DNA of 64,000 bases, from NCBI RefSeq assembly GCF_048544455.1, contig NC_133534.1:225212292-225276291 (forward strand), read 5' to 3'. Positions 13,270-27,140 of the stretch are shown here, in pieces. Both the position numbers and the translations under genes were made by a program. The DNA comes from Silene latifolia (lineage: Eukaryota; Streptophyta; Magnoliopsida; Caryophyllales; Caryophyllaceae). How positions within the stretch are numbered: the stretch's first letter is position 1; every line of letters starts with the position of its first letter. The notes beneath the pieces are model-generated. The model was given only the letters and a program-made list of their open reading frames with translations. It was not told the origin of the DNA and searched no databases.

Positions 13270-13545
13270 ACTACTCCCGCTATTAATATTTTACTCTTAT
13301 TAATGAAACAATATTATTAACATTTCACTACTTTCCCGTAATCATTGTTACTTTCACTACTCCCGCCGTAATTATTGTTACTTTTGTCACTCTGCCGCAT
13401 TAATATTGATAATTTCACTACTCCTGCCGTAATTATTGTTACTTTCACTATTGCCGCATTAATATTGATTATTTCACTACTCCCGTTGTTGTTTCTACCA
13501 CTTTCACTAATATCACTGATAATATTGTTACCTTTACTATTCAAA
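13270..13545. repeat. Minisatellite in F2 (about 30-bp units)
   Basis: This is the F2 counterpart of the F1 minisatellite, with the same CCCGCCGTAATTATTG and TGCCGCATTAATATTG units. A short minus-strand ORF here is only the repeat read in frame. Confidence 0.7.
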
Positions 13546-14085
13546 TGAGTGATTATTATCATATAACTATATCCAATGTTACTACAATTCTTTTTTTTAT
13601 TGACGAAATTATGTATACTACTTAGGCATGCAATTTTAAGAGGATTATATATTTATATAAATATATTACATATATGCATTAAATCAAATCGAAAGAATTA
13701 TGCAATATTATATATTATGGAATCTAACTTGAATTATTTATAACCTACTTATATTATATTTTTGTATGTTAAATAATTAACATCTCTATACATCTAATAA
13801 ACTATAAAGTTTAATAAAATTGCATAGATTTTAAATTTAATATATAATTTTATGATGATAATAATTAATACCATACGTGTGCATGTTTATACTAATTAAT
13901 TATTTTATTTTAAGGAAATTGACCATCTTCTAGTCTTCTATAAATATTTAGGAAAATTACCAAGCATCTTCTTTGTTTTATTAGTCTCCTTGAAATTGAC
14001 CATCTTAGGCCGCATGACCAATAAATAATTCTCGTTAACATAATATTGACATAAGAATAAAAGAGTGTTTGATTAATAAAATACA

Positions 14086-15229
14086 TTTTTTTAGGAAAAT
14101 AAAACCAAAATCAAGTTTATATATATATAATACTTGGACTGATAGTTTTTAGAATTTGTTCATTAATACCTGTTTGTTTTTCAATTGGTCAAGGAAAACA
14201 ATAATATCTACTCTGCATAATCAACTCAATGATGCAACAATTCTCCTTCTTTCGAATAACAACCATAATTTAATCATTGCTGTATCAAATTGTAATTATG
14301 TAAAAACATTTAGAGGTAGTTAGAATGTTATATCTCCCGGTGAAACTATAGAAGTACGTTTGAATGTGAACCAAATTCCGACGCAATATTACATGGCTAG
14401 GCCTGCCTATGCCCCCCCCCCCCCCCTCTTCTCTATAACAATAGTCTTGGCCCTCATCTTCTCATTTGAAACAAAATCTTTCACGCAGACCCCTATTTTT
14501 CTTCCCTATTCACACACATGATCTAAAACAATCTCATCCCTTGAAAGATCGATCCTTGTCTCCGAAACTTATCTCAAATTAATCCAACCAAGTGAAAAAC
14601 TAAACCCCTACTTCTAGAAAAATCCACCATCCAATGAAAACTAACACTTGCTCTTGACAATGTTGTTTTTTTAGGAAAATAAAACCGATATGAAGTTTAT
14701 ATATATGATACTTGAGACTGAGAGTTTTTAGATTTTGTTCATTAATACCTGTTTGTTTTTCAATTGGTCATGAAAAACAATAATATCTACTTTGCATAAT
14801 CAACTCAATGATACAACAAATTTCATTCTTTAGAATAACAACCATAATTCAATCATTGTTGGGTTAAATGGTAGTTACGTAAAAACATTTACAGGTAGTT
14901 AAATGTTATATCTCCCGGTCAAACTATAGACGTACATTTGAATGTGAACCAAATTCCAACGCAATACTACATGGTTGGGGCTGCTTATGACACCCCCTAT
15001 AACAATAGTCTTGACCCCCATCTTCTCATTTGAAACAAAATTCTTCACGCAGACCCCTATTTTTCTTCTGTATTCACACACATGATCTAAAACAATCTCA
15101 TCTCTTGAAAGATCGATCCTTATCTTCGAAACTTCTCTCAAATTTATCCAACCAAGTGAAAAACTAAACCCCTACTAGAAAAATCCACAATCCAATGGAA
15201 ACTAACCCTTGCTCCCAACAATGTTGTTA
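14086..15229. repeat. Tandem duplication, about 600-bp units
   Basis: Two diverged direct copies start at about 14086 and 14686 (shared start TTTTTTAGGAAAATAAAACC) and continue through CATTAATACCTGTTTGTTTT and ATGTTATATCTCCCGGT to ...CAATGTTGTT. Copy 1 carries a poly-C tract (about 14412-14427) that is only a short C run in copy 2. Neither copy contains a credible gene. Confidence 0.8.
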
Positions 15230-17147
15230 GAATTAAGATTTTACTTTAATTTGGATTGATGGGATCAAGATTAAGTTTATCAGTATGATCTTTTGAGGTT
15301 TCTTGTTATTATTCATGTTACCTATATGTTTTAATGCAAGCGATATTTTGCTGATAAATAAACTTATTTATTATCAGTACTATCCTCGTTAAACTCATCA
15401 CCCTCCACAAATGCACCCTCCCTCCACCCCACTAATTTACCCGCAAAATAAAACTTTAGTCAACCAACTCGTCGCAATCAACCTCATTCCCACTCGAAAC
15501 AACCTTTAGCCCACTACTTAATCCTTTCGGTTCACACATAAAATGGTCTAAAATGTAAAGCTTTCGTCTCTCTCTTTAAAAGTCCATCAAACTAACAGAA
15601 AACTAATCGCTACTTTTTGAACTTCATCATTTTTACATCCCGTAAAGATTAAGTTGAACATGACAAAAAAAAAATGCAGAAACTTAGGTTTTGTTTGGTA
15701 ATGACAGATTGAACATTTTTTGAAGAATTTAGAGAGTTTTTATACGATTTAAATAACAAATGTGCTATTTTGAGTGTTGGTCATCGACATATTGAAATAG
15801 TAGATTGTGGTGTAATTTCCTGTTTTACATTATGACCTTTAATTAATATATTATAGGAAAATAAAAATTGAGTTTTTTTTTATCTCTGAGGAAATTAAAG
15901 ATGAAACTTTATCTTTATCATATTTATAATTAGTATTCTACATATTTATAATTAATATTCTTCACTTGAAATATATAAATTTAAGCAAGTTCAAATAAGT
16001 TAGCTAAAAGTTATAAATCACAAACTGTACGAAGTAGTATAATCTTTTTTTTTTATTAATATGAAATAAATGTCATAAATTTCATGTATTAATGCGGAGA
16101 GAACTATAGAAGATTTGGCAAGTACGTGACCCCTTTTAGGTTTAAATTTTTTCATTTATTTTTATATTTTTGCCTAAAGGTGGTTAAAGCATCGTATTAT
16201 GCATGACGAATATGCCTCGCCCTTCCCCAATTCGTATCTCTCCCTAATTATAGTGATGATGTGCTCAATTTACACAAGAACAAAAAAAAACAATATATAG
16301 CATCAACAATAATTAGTTTGCTCCATATAATTGAATAGTATTGTTTTTTATGCATGTAAATTTGTCAGAAGAAAAGCTTGATATAGACGGTCTTCACTAT
16401 GTTAGGGAAAAACTACTCTTACCCTTTTTTAATGTTGATCGTTCCTTGAATTGAATCTTAACCTTATACATATTTCTATAATAAGTGTATCTAATTTACC
16501 TTCAAGCCTCATTCAAATCTATTTTATTACTCGTGGTACCATTTTTACTTTAAATTGTAAAACAATCGCACAAAGTTTTTCAAAACATTTACTCATTTGT
16601 CATAATATGATATTTCGATTCGCAAATTAGCAGCAACTTTCTTATCTTTTAATACTCCTTGAAAAATAGATATCAAACTTTGTACTTATCAATAATTTGT
16701 GAATGTCTTATTTAAATTTTGATTAATATACTTTTATATGACAAATGAATGTAAATAATATAATAATAAATTATCAATAGAAGTTAAAGTGTATTGTGAG
16801 GGAAATAACTTTAAAATTAGTAGGAGAAATACATATGACATTTGAAAAATAAACTTCATATTATTTATAATTAAATACTTCATATGACATTAGCAATAAC
16901 AAAAGACGTAGGGGTATATTTCAGCGTTCATTTTACTCTTTACATGAGTAAATTCCATGTAGTATGTATTATGCATGCACATTTGTCACAACCCAGTTCG
17001 GCCTAGGGCCTTTTAACCTCAAAATACCTCATTTTTTTAATCGAAAGTTGTTATAAAATTGGATATTATAAATATATCAAATGTTTTTTTCTTTCTAATT
17101 TAATAAAAAGTGAACAAATACTAATGAATAATTTTTTTAATATAAAT
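15230..17147. other. AT-rich sequence without genes
   Basis: I see no ORF with protein-like content and no terminal repeats. It lies between the 600-bp duplication and the 685-bp duplication inside F2 and may belong to a truncated Helitron (E) whose 5' end is at about 17503. Confidence 0.4.
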
Positions 17148-17832
17148 AAATTGTAGATAATTAATTTATTTCCTGTTTCTAATAATAAAATTGTAAAATA
17201 ATTAGTTAATTCTCATTTCTAATAGGAAAATCATATTCCTAACTATAATAGAAAAATTTTAAATAATTATTATCTCCTAATTCTAATGCTAATAGTATAA
17301 TTAGGAAAAAAAAGCCTTAATAAATTGTTAATTTATTTCCTATTTCTAATAGGAAAGTTGTAAAATAATTAATTAATTCTCATTTCTAATAGGAAAATTA
17401 TATTCCTAATTATAATAGAAAAATTGTAAATAATTAATTATCTCCTAATTATAATGCTAATAGTATAATTAGAAAAAAAGCCTCCTTTAGTTATATATAT
17501 TGATTGATTGATTTTATTTTAAGGAAATTGACCATCTTAATTAATTATTTTATTTTAAGAAAATTGACCATCTTAATTAATTATTTTATTTTAAGAAAAT
17601 TGATCATCTTAATTAATTATTTTTTTTTAAGGAAATTGACCATGTTTTAGTCTCTTACAAATGTTTAGGAAAATTATCAAGCTTTTATATAATTTAATTT
17701 TAACCCAAAATATATAATATTTGCATTGAGATCTCTTAATCGGGTCCATCACACGGTGCTAATGATTAAAAACTATATAGTATAATTAATTTGTATCTTT
17801 CTTTAATTACATTGAAGTCCATTGGTTTCTGG
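17148..17832. repeat. 685-bp tandem duplication, unit 1 (intact)
   Basis: Unit 1 starts AAATTGTAGATAATTAATTT and ends GTCCATTGGTTTCTGG. Unit 2 begins at 17833 with the same sequence; the first 350 bp appear identical by eye. The unit contains a Helitron-like 5' terminus (reverse of TCAATATATATAACTAAAGG, about 17484-17503) and a 36-bp minisatellite. Because it lacks the insertions that split unit 2, it shows the empty sites for Helitrons A and B. Confidence 0.85.
17505..17645. repeat. 36-bp minisatellite (about 3 units)
   Basis: The unit TTGACCATCTTAATTAATTA plus TTTTATTTTAAGAAAA repeats about three times. The same array recurs at about 31920-32045 in unit 2, and a shorter form lies in F1 near 12820-12900. 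Confidence 0.8.
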
Positions 17833-19330
17833 AAATTGTAGATAATTAATTTATTTCCTGTTTCTAATAATAAAATTGTAAAATAATTAGTTAATTCTCA
17901 TTTCTAATAGGAAAATCATATTCCTAACTATAATAGAAAAATTTTAAATAATTATTATCTCCTAATTCTAATGCTAATAGTATAATTAGGAAAAAAAAGC
18001 CTTAATAAATTGTTAATTTATTTCCTATTTCTAATAGGAAAGTTGTAAAATAATTAATTAATTCTCATTTCTAATAGGAAAATTATATTCCTAATTATAA
18101 TAGAAAAATTGTAAATAATTAATTATCTCCTAATTATAATGCTAATAGTATAATTAGAAAAAAAGCCTCCTTTAGTTATATATACTAGTTTGAATGCCCG
18201 TGCGTTGCAACGGGGTAATTAACTTATTTATAATGCAAAAAAAAAAGTTATAAGGGTTTAATGTTTACATTCTATGTCTAATGATTTGTTTACATATTAT
18301 TAAAATATCTCTTTAAAAAAAATCCAAGATTAATATATACGTGGGTTAACTCTTATTTATAATCATATAATCAGCCCACCTTATACTAATCTTTCGATGT
18401 GGGATAATTCTACTATTTATATAAGTAATATATTCACCAAACTTGGGCTATTTTTCTGATGTGGGACAATTCTACTATTTATACGTAGTATATCATCAAA
18501 CCTGCTTTGTTTTTCAATGTGGGACAAAGAACATACACAGAATTACACCATCTTTTTTGCACTTAGTTCGACATTCAACCAGATCCCGAATACCGAATTC
18601 GGATAATTGCTACTCATTATATCTAATAGTTATATTTAAATTTAATAATATGATTAAGTACTCTCCATTAATATTTGTCGTTGTTTTTCTTCATTTTTTA
18701 TCATAGTTGAGATACAGAAATTTCCCGTGGTACCCCTTAATTTTGTCAGAGTTTCCATGTTACCCCTACTTTTAAGAATCTGCCTATGGTATCCTTGAGG
18801 TTCCATTTTTTTGCCCATGATACCCCCTAATGTAAAGGCTGTTAAATGGACGCTAAGTTTGATGGCGGGGCAATAAAATAACAATTAAAAAATAATACCC
18901 CCTTTATTGTTTTATTAGTACCGATATCTCTCTCTTCTAAATCAAAATTTAATTAACTATATCATTATAATATTAGAAATTTCTCATTGTAACCTTGAAA
19001 TTTGATAGATTACACATAGTACCCCTAATTTTAAGTTTCTACAAATAGTACCCCTGTGTTCGCCTTTTTCTTTCCCAGAATACCATTTGACAACTTCCGT
19101 CATAACGTCATTACTCCTATGACTTTTGACGCCTTTTTCTGTTGTTATCTATTACACAAACACTTCATCATCTAATTCTTAAATCCATATTTTATTTAAT
19201 AAACTAACATTTAATATATAAATAACAAAACACAAATAGCATGGCATGCTCAATTACTCATAGGAGTAACAACGCTATGAAAAAAGTGAACACAAGGGTA
19301 TTATATGTACAAACATAAAATTAGGGATAT

Positions 19331-20929
19331 TGTTGGACCATATAACTTATATGTTTATGTTTTGATGATGTCAAGGTGCTTTACATATTATATACTTGTT
19401 GCGTGTAATCGTTTGTTAAGTGTTTTAGCATTAACCTATTATGAGCAACAAAGAGGATTGTGACGATTACATGAGAAGTTCAAGTCCTTGTTCAAGATCA
19501 CACAATTCAAAGATTCATTCAAGTGTTATGTGAAGACGAAGTTCGTCTAGAAGATTAATCAAGCTTGGATGATGATGTAGCCTATACTCGAAGATCTCCT
19601 TGAAGATTAGAATAGTATAGGTGATTATCTCGTAATGGTAATCAAAGAATGAGTTTCTTAATTAGTACAGTTATAGCTTTGCAGCTATAACATTACTAGT
19701 AAAAGAGCTCAATGTTATAGCTCTTTTACTATAACATTGAAATGCTGAGTTTTTATACACGACTTTTAAATGGTTCGAAAATTGTTTTGCAATTTCTTAA
19801 AGTTTATTTTATGTGTTTTAATGAAAGTATTTATTTTATAAAGCCCGGTTTAGTAAGGAGTCCGGTTATATTGTTAGCGTTAATTGATGGTTATTGGATC
19901 GACTTATGAGTTGGACTTTACTATCAATTAGGGTTTCCATCTAGCCTCTCCTAAAACCTAAATTCTAATTATATACTAAGATTAGGGTTTGCATGGTTCA
20001 CGAGCCTATGAGCCGTGTTGTGCCGTGTTGCCTATGAGATATTAGGTAAAGATTTTATTCTATAATAATATCTTTACATATCTTATATCTTAGTTAATAT
20101 ATTTGTTTATGGTAAAAGATATTCTTGTTTTAGAAAATCTTATCATAATCTTAGAATTTATAGTAAAGATAATATTTGGAAAGATTATATTCTATCTTTT
20201 AGAATATTCTTTATTATCTTTTATGGCTTTTAGGTAAGAGATAATAAGAAGATATAATTGGTAATTATATCTTATTATTTCGTCTATTAGGGTTTCTATG
20301 AAACCGTGTAGCTTTCCTCTTCCTTGCCTATAAATACTTTGTTATTTACAACATCTAAAATAGAGACCTTAAGCATAAAATTGTTTTCATATTTTAAAGA
20401 GCAAACCGTGTGTTTTTAACGAAAACCGATTTGCATATTTTGAAAGGTCGTGTATTACAAAACTCGCATACTTGTTCTTTATTTATCGTTATAAGATAAT
20501 AGTGCTTAGTTGATTTCTTAACTTGTTCATTAACGTGAACCATTGTTAGAATCATTAGTGCTTTCTTATTAGCGTAAGTTAGTCACTCGGGTATTTAACG
20601 GTACTCATTGAGTTACAGCTAGAGTTAGTTGTACGAGTTGGGTTAGTAAATTTGTAATCCGTAGAAAGGTACTAAATTTATTAATCGAGAATAGTGGACG
20701 TAGGTTTCGACTTGTGAAACTGAACCACTTCAAAAATCCGCGTGTCTCTTCTTGTTTCGTTCTTTCGTTTACTTTGCTTCCAATCATTAGTTGATTAGTT
20801 AAAGTTTAATCAATAAACTTTAAATAATCAATTACATTAGCTTAATCGAAAAAGCTTTCAAAAAGTTTTAAATCCTCAATTCACCCCCCCCCCCCTCCTC
20901 TTGAGTATTTTGGATCAATAGACTCTTCA
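19331..20929 (+). repeat. 5' LTR of the Sirevirus-like element
   Basis: It begins TGTTGGACCATATAACTT and ends ATAGACTCTTCA. It contains two palindromes built on GTTATAG/CTATAAC (about 19670-19740) and a poly-C tract near its 3' end. A likely promoter segment, CCTATAAATACTTTG, lies near 20329. Confidence 0.95.
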
Positions 20930-20930
20930 A

Positions 20931-20944
20931 TTGGTATCAGAGCC
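20931..20944 (+). promoter_or_regulatory. Primer-binding site (initiator Met tRNA)
   Basis: TTGGTATCAGAGCC, one base after the LTR, is complementary to the 3' end of plant initiator methionine tRNA, the primer commonly used by Copia elements. Confidence 0.9.
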
Positions 20945-21038
20945 TCGTGCTCTTGATTGCCTAACCGCAAAGAGGCTGATCTATCTTGTTTTTCATTTAT
21001 CTTATCGTTTTATATTCCATTTGCCTATCACGTGATAA

Positions 21039-23421
21039 ATGGATTCCAAATATCTCAAGTGTCCCGTCTTTGATGGGAAGAATTATGGATTATGGAAAAA
21101 CATGATGACTCACTATGTGAAAGGACACGATTGGGAGTGCTGGAGGATCATTCAAAACGGACCACACAAAATTCTTGTGGCATCCGAGGAAGGCACTACC
21201 TATGAAAAGAAAGAAGAGGACTATGTCGAGGCCGACTACAAGAAGGCCGAAAAGAACTCCAAAGCAATAAGTCTTCTGCAAAACGGAATGACGTCTACTG
21301 AGTTTTATCGGTTTTCCTCATGCTCTACGGCCAAGGAGATATGGGATGGACTCGAATTAGCTTATGAAGGTACTTCCATTGTTAGGAAGCACCGAATTGA
21401 TTTGCTTATGCAAAAATATGAGCTATTCATCATGGAGCCTAATGAGTCTCTAGATAGTATGTCCGCAAGGTTCTCAAGTATAATAAATGAATTAAAAAAC
21501 TTAGGTAGGAAATTTTGTACCGAGGACATTGCTAGAAAGATTCTTAGGAGCCTTACTAAGAAGTGGCGTGCTAAGGTCACTGCAATGGAGGAATCACGAG
21601 ATCTTGAAACCCTATCCTATCAAGAACTCATTGGTGCTCTCATGGCCCATGAAATTACTCTTAACAAAGACGACGCTGAACCAAGTCGCAATAAGAGTAT
21701 GGCTTTAAAGAGCGAAGAAGTGGACTCTGACCTAGAGGATGAAACTGTCTTGTTTGCACGACGTTTTAAAAATAAGATTTTTCGAAATAAACAAACAAAA
21801 TCATCCTACAACAACAATAACAACAAGTCATTCAACAAAAAAGGTAATGATTCAAAGTCGTCCTTCGCAAATAGAGGCTGCTTCAAGTGTGGAGAATCTG
21901 GTCACATGATCAAAGATTGTCCAACATAGGAGAAGATAAAGGACAAGACAAAACGTGAGAAGACAAAGAGAGAATTCAAGCAAGTTATGATGGCTTCGTG
22001 TTGGGGAGACCTTGACTCAGAAGATGACGAGGAATCAAGATGACGAAGTGGCAAACCTTTGTCTCAAAGGTGTTAGTCTTGACCTAATCTCCGACAAAGT
22101 GACGATGAAAGCACAAATTCTCACTCAAACTATTGCTTTCTTGGAGAATCAGACGAAGACGACGATGAAGAGGTAAGTTATCTTGAGCTTAAGAAACGTG
22201 TTAGGAAATTGTCTAAAAGTGCTTTAATTGAATTCTTTGAACAATCTCTTGATAAGTGTCACGAACAGGATTTGGAATTAAAAGATCTAAAGGAACAGAT
22301 TCTCGAAATTGCGGAAGAGAATCACACTCTCAAGACTAAAGCTAAGAAGTTGAAATCTAAGGTTACAAATTTGAGAAAGCTACAACATTAGATTCTACTA
22401 AGGCTGAAAAGAAGGAATTAGAGTCCAAGGTTATAGCTAATGAAGCTATAACTTCTGACCTAAAGCTTAACATCAAGCATCTTCAAGCCAAAGTTATAGC
22501 TAATGAAGCTATAACTTTAGAACTTAGAAAAGTCAAAGAACTTTTGGAAACTAAGGTCACATCTAATGAAGAAGTGATCCTAGACCAAAAGAAAGAGATA
22601 GAATCTCTTTCGAAGCAATTGAAAGAATCTAAGACCGATATGATCAACGTTAAGAAACAACACACTGATGTCGTGTTCATTCTTAATAAACGATTCCAAG
22701 ACTTTCGTGATAACTTCAAAAAAACAATGATGTAGATCACACGAAATGTCAAGAGGAAATTAAGACCCTAAAAGACCTACTTCTACACGCTAGAAAAGTC
22801 CTTGACAAGTGGGAAGGTAGCACAAAAGTTCTAAACTTCCTAACCGAACAATCTGACAATAATATGAAGATGGGGTTAGGACATGAGTGCTACAGCCGTA
22901 GAGATCACTCTAAATGCAAATCAACACCTTCGGATTTTGATTTTAGAAAAAGGAAGTATTCTGATCTTCCTGAGTATTTGATTTGCAATTACTGTGGTCA
23001 TACGGGTCATATCCAAATCAATTGTGTCAAAAAGGCTCAAGACTTACGAAAGAATGCCGAACATGCTAAAACTGTTGACACAGTTGTCGAGGATAAGGAA
23101 ACCCCCACTAACGAACCTAACGAAGAAAGAAATAATAAATTTCGTTGGTTCTATGACATGGCCTTTGACTACTCTAAGAAACCTAGCACCTCACAAAGCC
23201 CTTGTAAATCTCAACCTAGTAAACTTATTCACAAGGCAACTAGTCCAGAGAGACCTAAAGAAATTCCGAGACCTAGAGAAAACCCTAACCCTAGAACTCC
23301 TCCCAAGCCAAAAGTTAGAAAAACGGTTATTAGACAAGTTTGGGTTCGAAAGGACTTAGTATTTAGAGTAACTAATCATAAGGGACCCAACTTAGCTTGG
23401 GTACCTAAAAACTGTATCTAA
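21039..23421 (+). pseudogene. gag region of the Sirevirus-like element (fossil)
   Basis: The first ORF (21039-21929, 296 aa) has the Copia gag/UBN2 fold text (start MDSKYLKCPVFDGKNYGLWK, then LWD-type helices) and a CCHC zinc knuckle (CFKCGESGHMIKDC). Further downstream are a lysine/glutamate-rich coiled-coil stretch and a second CCHC-type knuckle (CNYCGHTGHIQINC, about 22987). An extended gag with coiled coils is typical of Sireviruses. The region is interrupted in this copy. Confidence 0.85.
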
Positions 23422-23474
23422 TCCTTTCTGCAGGAAGAAGTGAAAGAAAACAATCAATGGTATCTTGACAGTGG

Positions 23475-26400
23475 ATGTTCATGACCGGAGATAAGAATCT
23501 ATTTCTTTCACTCAAGCCTTTCAACGGAGGAAAAGTGACGTTCGGGGACAATAAAAAGGGAAAAGTAATCGGCGTTGGCAAAATCGGAATCTCTAAGTCT
23601 CACGCAATAAGTGAAGTTTATCTCGTAGATGGTCTAAAACACAACTTGCTAAGCATATCTCAACTATGCGACAAAGGTAACAAAGTAGTTTTTCATACTG
23701 ATAGTTGTCGCATTATTATTGAAGGAACTAGCAACGTTATTCTTGAAGGCCACCGAAAAAGGAATGTTTATATGGTAGATTTAAATGTTGTGCCTACTAA
23801 CTCTTTTTCGTGTATGAAAGTTACACTTGATGATCCTTGTTTATGGCATAAACGATTCAGTCACATTAGCTCGCTAACCTTGAATAAACTCAAGAAGTGG
23901 GACTTGGTTGAAGGGTTGCCTAAGATCAAGTTCGACCAAGAAAAGATGTGTGACACATGTGCTAGGTGTAAACAAGTAAGATCATCGTTCAAACCTAAAA
24001 GAGTAGTGAGCACAAATGAAGCCTTGGAACTAGTACACATGGATTTATGTGGACCTATGAAGGTAAGGAGTAGAGGAGGATCAAGGTACGTCTTTGTTCT
24101 TATAGATGACTACTCAAGGTATGTATGGCCTATCTTTCTTCATTCAAAAGACGAAACTTTTGATGAATTTGATTGTCTTATGAAACGTGTTCAAAATAAA
24201 TATAAGACTAATCTAGTATCTATTCGTACGGATCATGGCACCGAATTTGATAATCAAACCTTTATAGAATATTGTAGAGTTAATGGTGTAGGGCATAACT
24301 TTTATTCACCAAGAACTCCGCAACAAAACGGTGTCGTTGAACGTGTGAATAGAACTTTAGAAGATATGGCACGTACAATGCTTCTGTGTAGTGGTTTACC
24401 TCGTAACTTTTGGGCTGAAGCCATAAGTACTTCTTGCTACATCCATAATCGTGCTATGATCCGACCTATCCTTAAGAAAACCCCCTATGAACTCCTTAGA
24501 GGTCGAAAACCTAATATCTCCCATCTCCGTTGTTTTGGGAGTAAATGTTTTGTACATAATAACGGTAAAAACCGCTTAAGTAAATTCGACCCTAGAAGTG
24601 ATGAGGCGATCTTTATAGGATACTCAGATCATAGCAAGGCTTACAAAGTCTTCAATAAGAGAACTCTCTGTATTGAAGAAAGTGTCCATGTTATCTTTGA
24701 TGAAGATAACATGTTCGATAAGCCCTTACAGGATGAGGAAGAAGACTTGGATGAACCCGACTTCCGTCTTTCAAGAGACGATCCCCCGGATTTGGAATTA
24801 GAGGATAATGAAATTGAGGGAATAAACGATGAAATTGATCGTTCCTCAAAAGATAAAAAGGAGAAAGGCAAAGTTATAGTTGATGATACTATAATGTTGA
24901 CTCAAGACAAGAACTCCCAAACCAATGTTATAGATGATGTTACTGTAACATTGAATCCAAATCAAGGTATAGAGTCCGAAGTTATAATCGGCTCAAATAC
25001 AACACCTGGATTGGATTCAGGGGGAACCTCCTCTAATTCCAAGCCAAACGAAGTCGAGCAAAGCTCAAATAATGAGGAAGAACCAAGCACTTCGACGAAG
25101 TGTAAATACAAGAACTCACACCCCATGGACAATATTCTTGGGAATATTAAGAAGGGTGTTCAAACAAGACGTTCCTTAAACAACTTCTGTTCCTTCTACT
25201 CTTTCCTATCCATGATCGAACCAAAGAACATCAATGAAGCTCTAGCTGAATCAGATTGGATTATAGTTATGCAAGAAGAGCTTCAACAGTTCGAAAGAAA
25301 CAAGGTTTGGCATTTAGTTCCTAGACCAAAAGATCGGACAGTCATTGGAACTCGATGGGTCTTCAGGAACAAATTAGATGATGTCGGAGTCATTATCAGA
25401 AACAAAGCAAGATTGGTGGTCCAAGGATATAATCAACAAGAAGGAATAGATTATGACGAGACCTTCGCACCTGTTGCACGTCTTGAAGTTATTAGACTTC
25501 TGATTGCATTCGCCGCACACAAAGGAATGAAGCTCTTCCAGATGGATGTCAAGACGGCTTTCTTGAACGGTTATCTACAAGAAGAAGTCTTCGTTGAACA
25601 ACCCCCTGGTTTTAAGAATGTGAAATTTGAGGATCACGTGTTCAAATTGGATAAAGCCCTATACGGATTGAAGCAAGCACCTAGGGCTTGGTACGATCGA
25701 TTATCTAAGTTTCTACTTGACAGTGGATTTAGTAGAGGATCCGTCGACAAAACCCTATTTCTAAAAACTGAGGGTTCTGACCATTTGGTTGTTCAAATAT
25801 ACGTCGATGATATCATCTTTGGATCGACCAACCGAAGTCTATGCAAATACTTTTCTGAGTTGATGACTTCCGAGTTCGAGATGAGTATGATGGGAGAATT
25901 GAAATTCTTCCTAGGTCTGCAAATACAACAAACAGATGAAGGCATTAAGATCCATCAACAGAAATACATCAAAGAGTTGATTCGGAAATTCGGGATGGAA
26001 AATTCACACGCTATGCCTACTCCAATGGTCGAGAACAAGAAATTGACATTGGATGAAAACGGTAAATCAGTTGATGAAACTACTTACCGTGGGATGATTG
26101 GGTCATTGTTATATTTGACCGCAAGTAGACCTGATATCATGTTTAGCGTATGCGTTTGTGCGAGATATCAATCGTCTCCCAAAGAATCGCATATGACGGC
26201 CGTAAAACGGATCTTACGTTATTTGATTGGAACGGCTAATTTATACCTATGGTATCCTATGGAATGCAATTTTGACCTAGTCGGTTATTCAGATGCCGAC
26301 TACGCAGGATGTTCTCTAGACAGGAAAAGTACGTCGGGTGTCGCCACCTTTATCGGACCATGTATCATCACGTGGGGTTCGAAGAAACAAAATTCGGTTG

Positions 26401-26744
26401 CTCTCTCAACTGCTGAAGCCGAGTATATTGCTGCAGGACTGGTATGTACTCAACTTTTATGGCTTAAACAACAATTACGTGATTATGGTGTTGATGTAGG
26501 ATGTATTCCTATTTTGTGTGATAATACTAGTGCGATTATTATTTCTAAAAATCCCGCACAACATTCACGTACCAAACACATTGAAATTAGACACCATTTT
26601 ATTAGAAACCATGTTGAGAAGGGGAATATAAAACTTGAATTTTGTAGTACTGAAAAACAATGGGCAGACATTTTGACAAAATCATTAGTTAGAGAACGAT
26701 TTGAGACTTTACGGTTGGAAATTGGTTTAATCAGTGGTACCTAA
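23475..26744 (+). pseudogene. pol region of the Sirevirus-like element (fossil)
   Basis: The 1089-aa ORF contains, in order, the end of the aspartic protease, the pre-integrase zinc region ([10 protein letters not shown]... CDTCARCKQ), the integrase core with D-D-E residues ([10 protein letters not shown] and [19 protein letters not shown]), the Copia reverse transcriptase ([20 protein letters not shown], then YVDDIIFG) and RNase H (YSDADYAGC through [19 protein letters not shown]). The order integrase before reverse transcriptase defines Copia. The frame is open over this length. Confidence 0.93.
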
Positions 26745-27140
26745 GCTTCTATATATGTTTAATCTTTGTATGACTGACTAGTTAAGTTAAGATTGTATGA
26801 CTGTGTCCGTATATTGCGTTGCATGAATAATTTCGTTTATAGAAATATTATTTTCATAAGATTCTATTTGCTTTTTAGAATTTAATTGATGTACAAACTG
26901 ATTTTTATTACAATAAATAAATACACCATATCTTTTATCTTTCCAAATAAATTAAAAAAAAAATTCTCACAAACAAGCTCACAATACACGGCTCATATCT
27001 TTCCTATATCAAATAAACTTCCTAATTCATGTCATATCATCATAAATTTCCATACTTATCACTTTCCTATTCCTAATTAATAACACTTACCATATTACAC
27101 CTACACTTGTTAACCCTAATACCTAGACCTATATCTACCC

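Noticed and set aside
12110-13545. Regular short repeats suggestive of a CRISPR-like array
   Set aside because: Units are contiguous and diverged without unique spacers, and the DNA is plant nuclear.
13317-13562. Minus-strand ORF rich in Asn and Ser
   Set aside because: It is the F2 minisatellite read in frame.
20605-20787. 60-aa ORF found twice (also 30687-30869)
   Set aside because: It lies in both LTRs of the Sirevirus-like element and is present twice only for that reason.
20931-20950. tRNA-like sequence
   Set aside because: It is the primer-binding site, complementary to the 3' end of a tRNA, not a tRNA gene; no cloverleaf is present.
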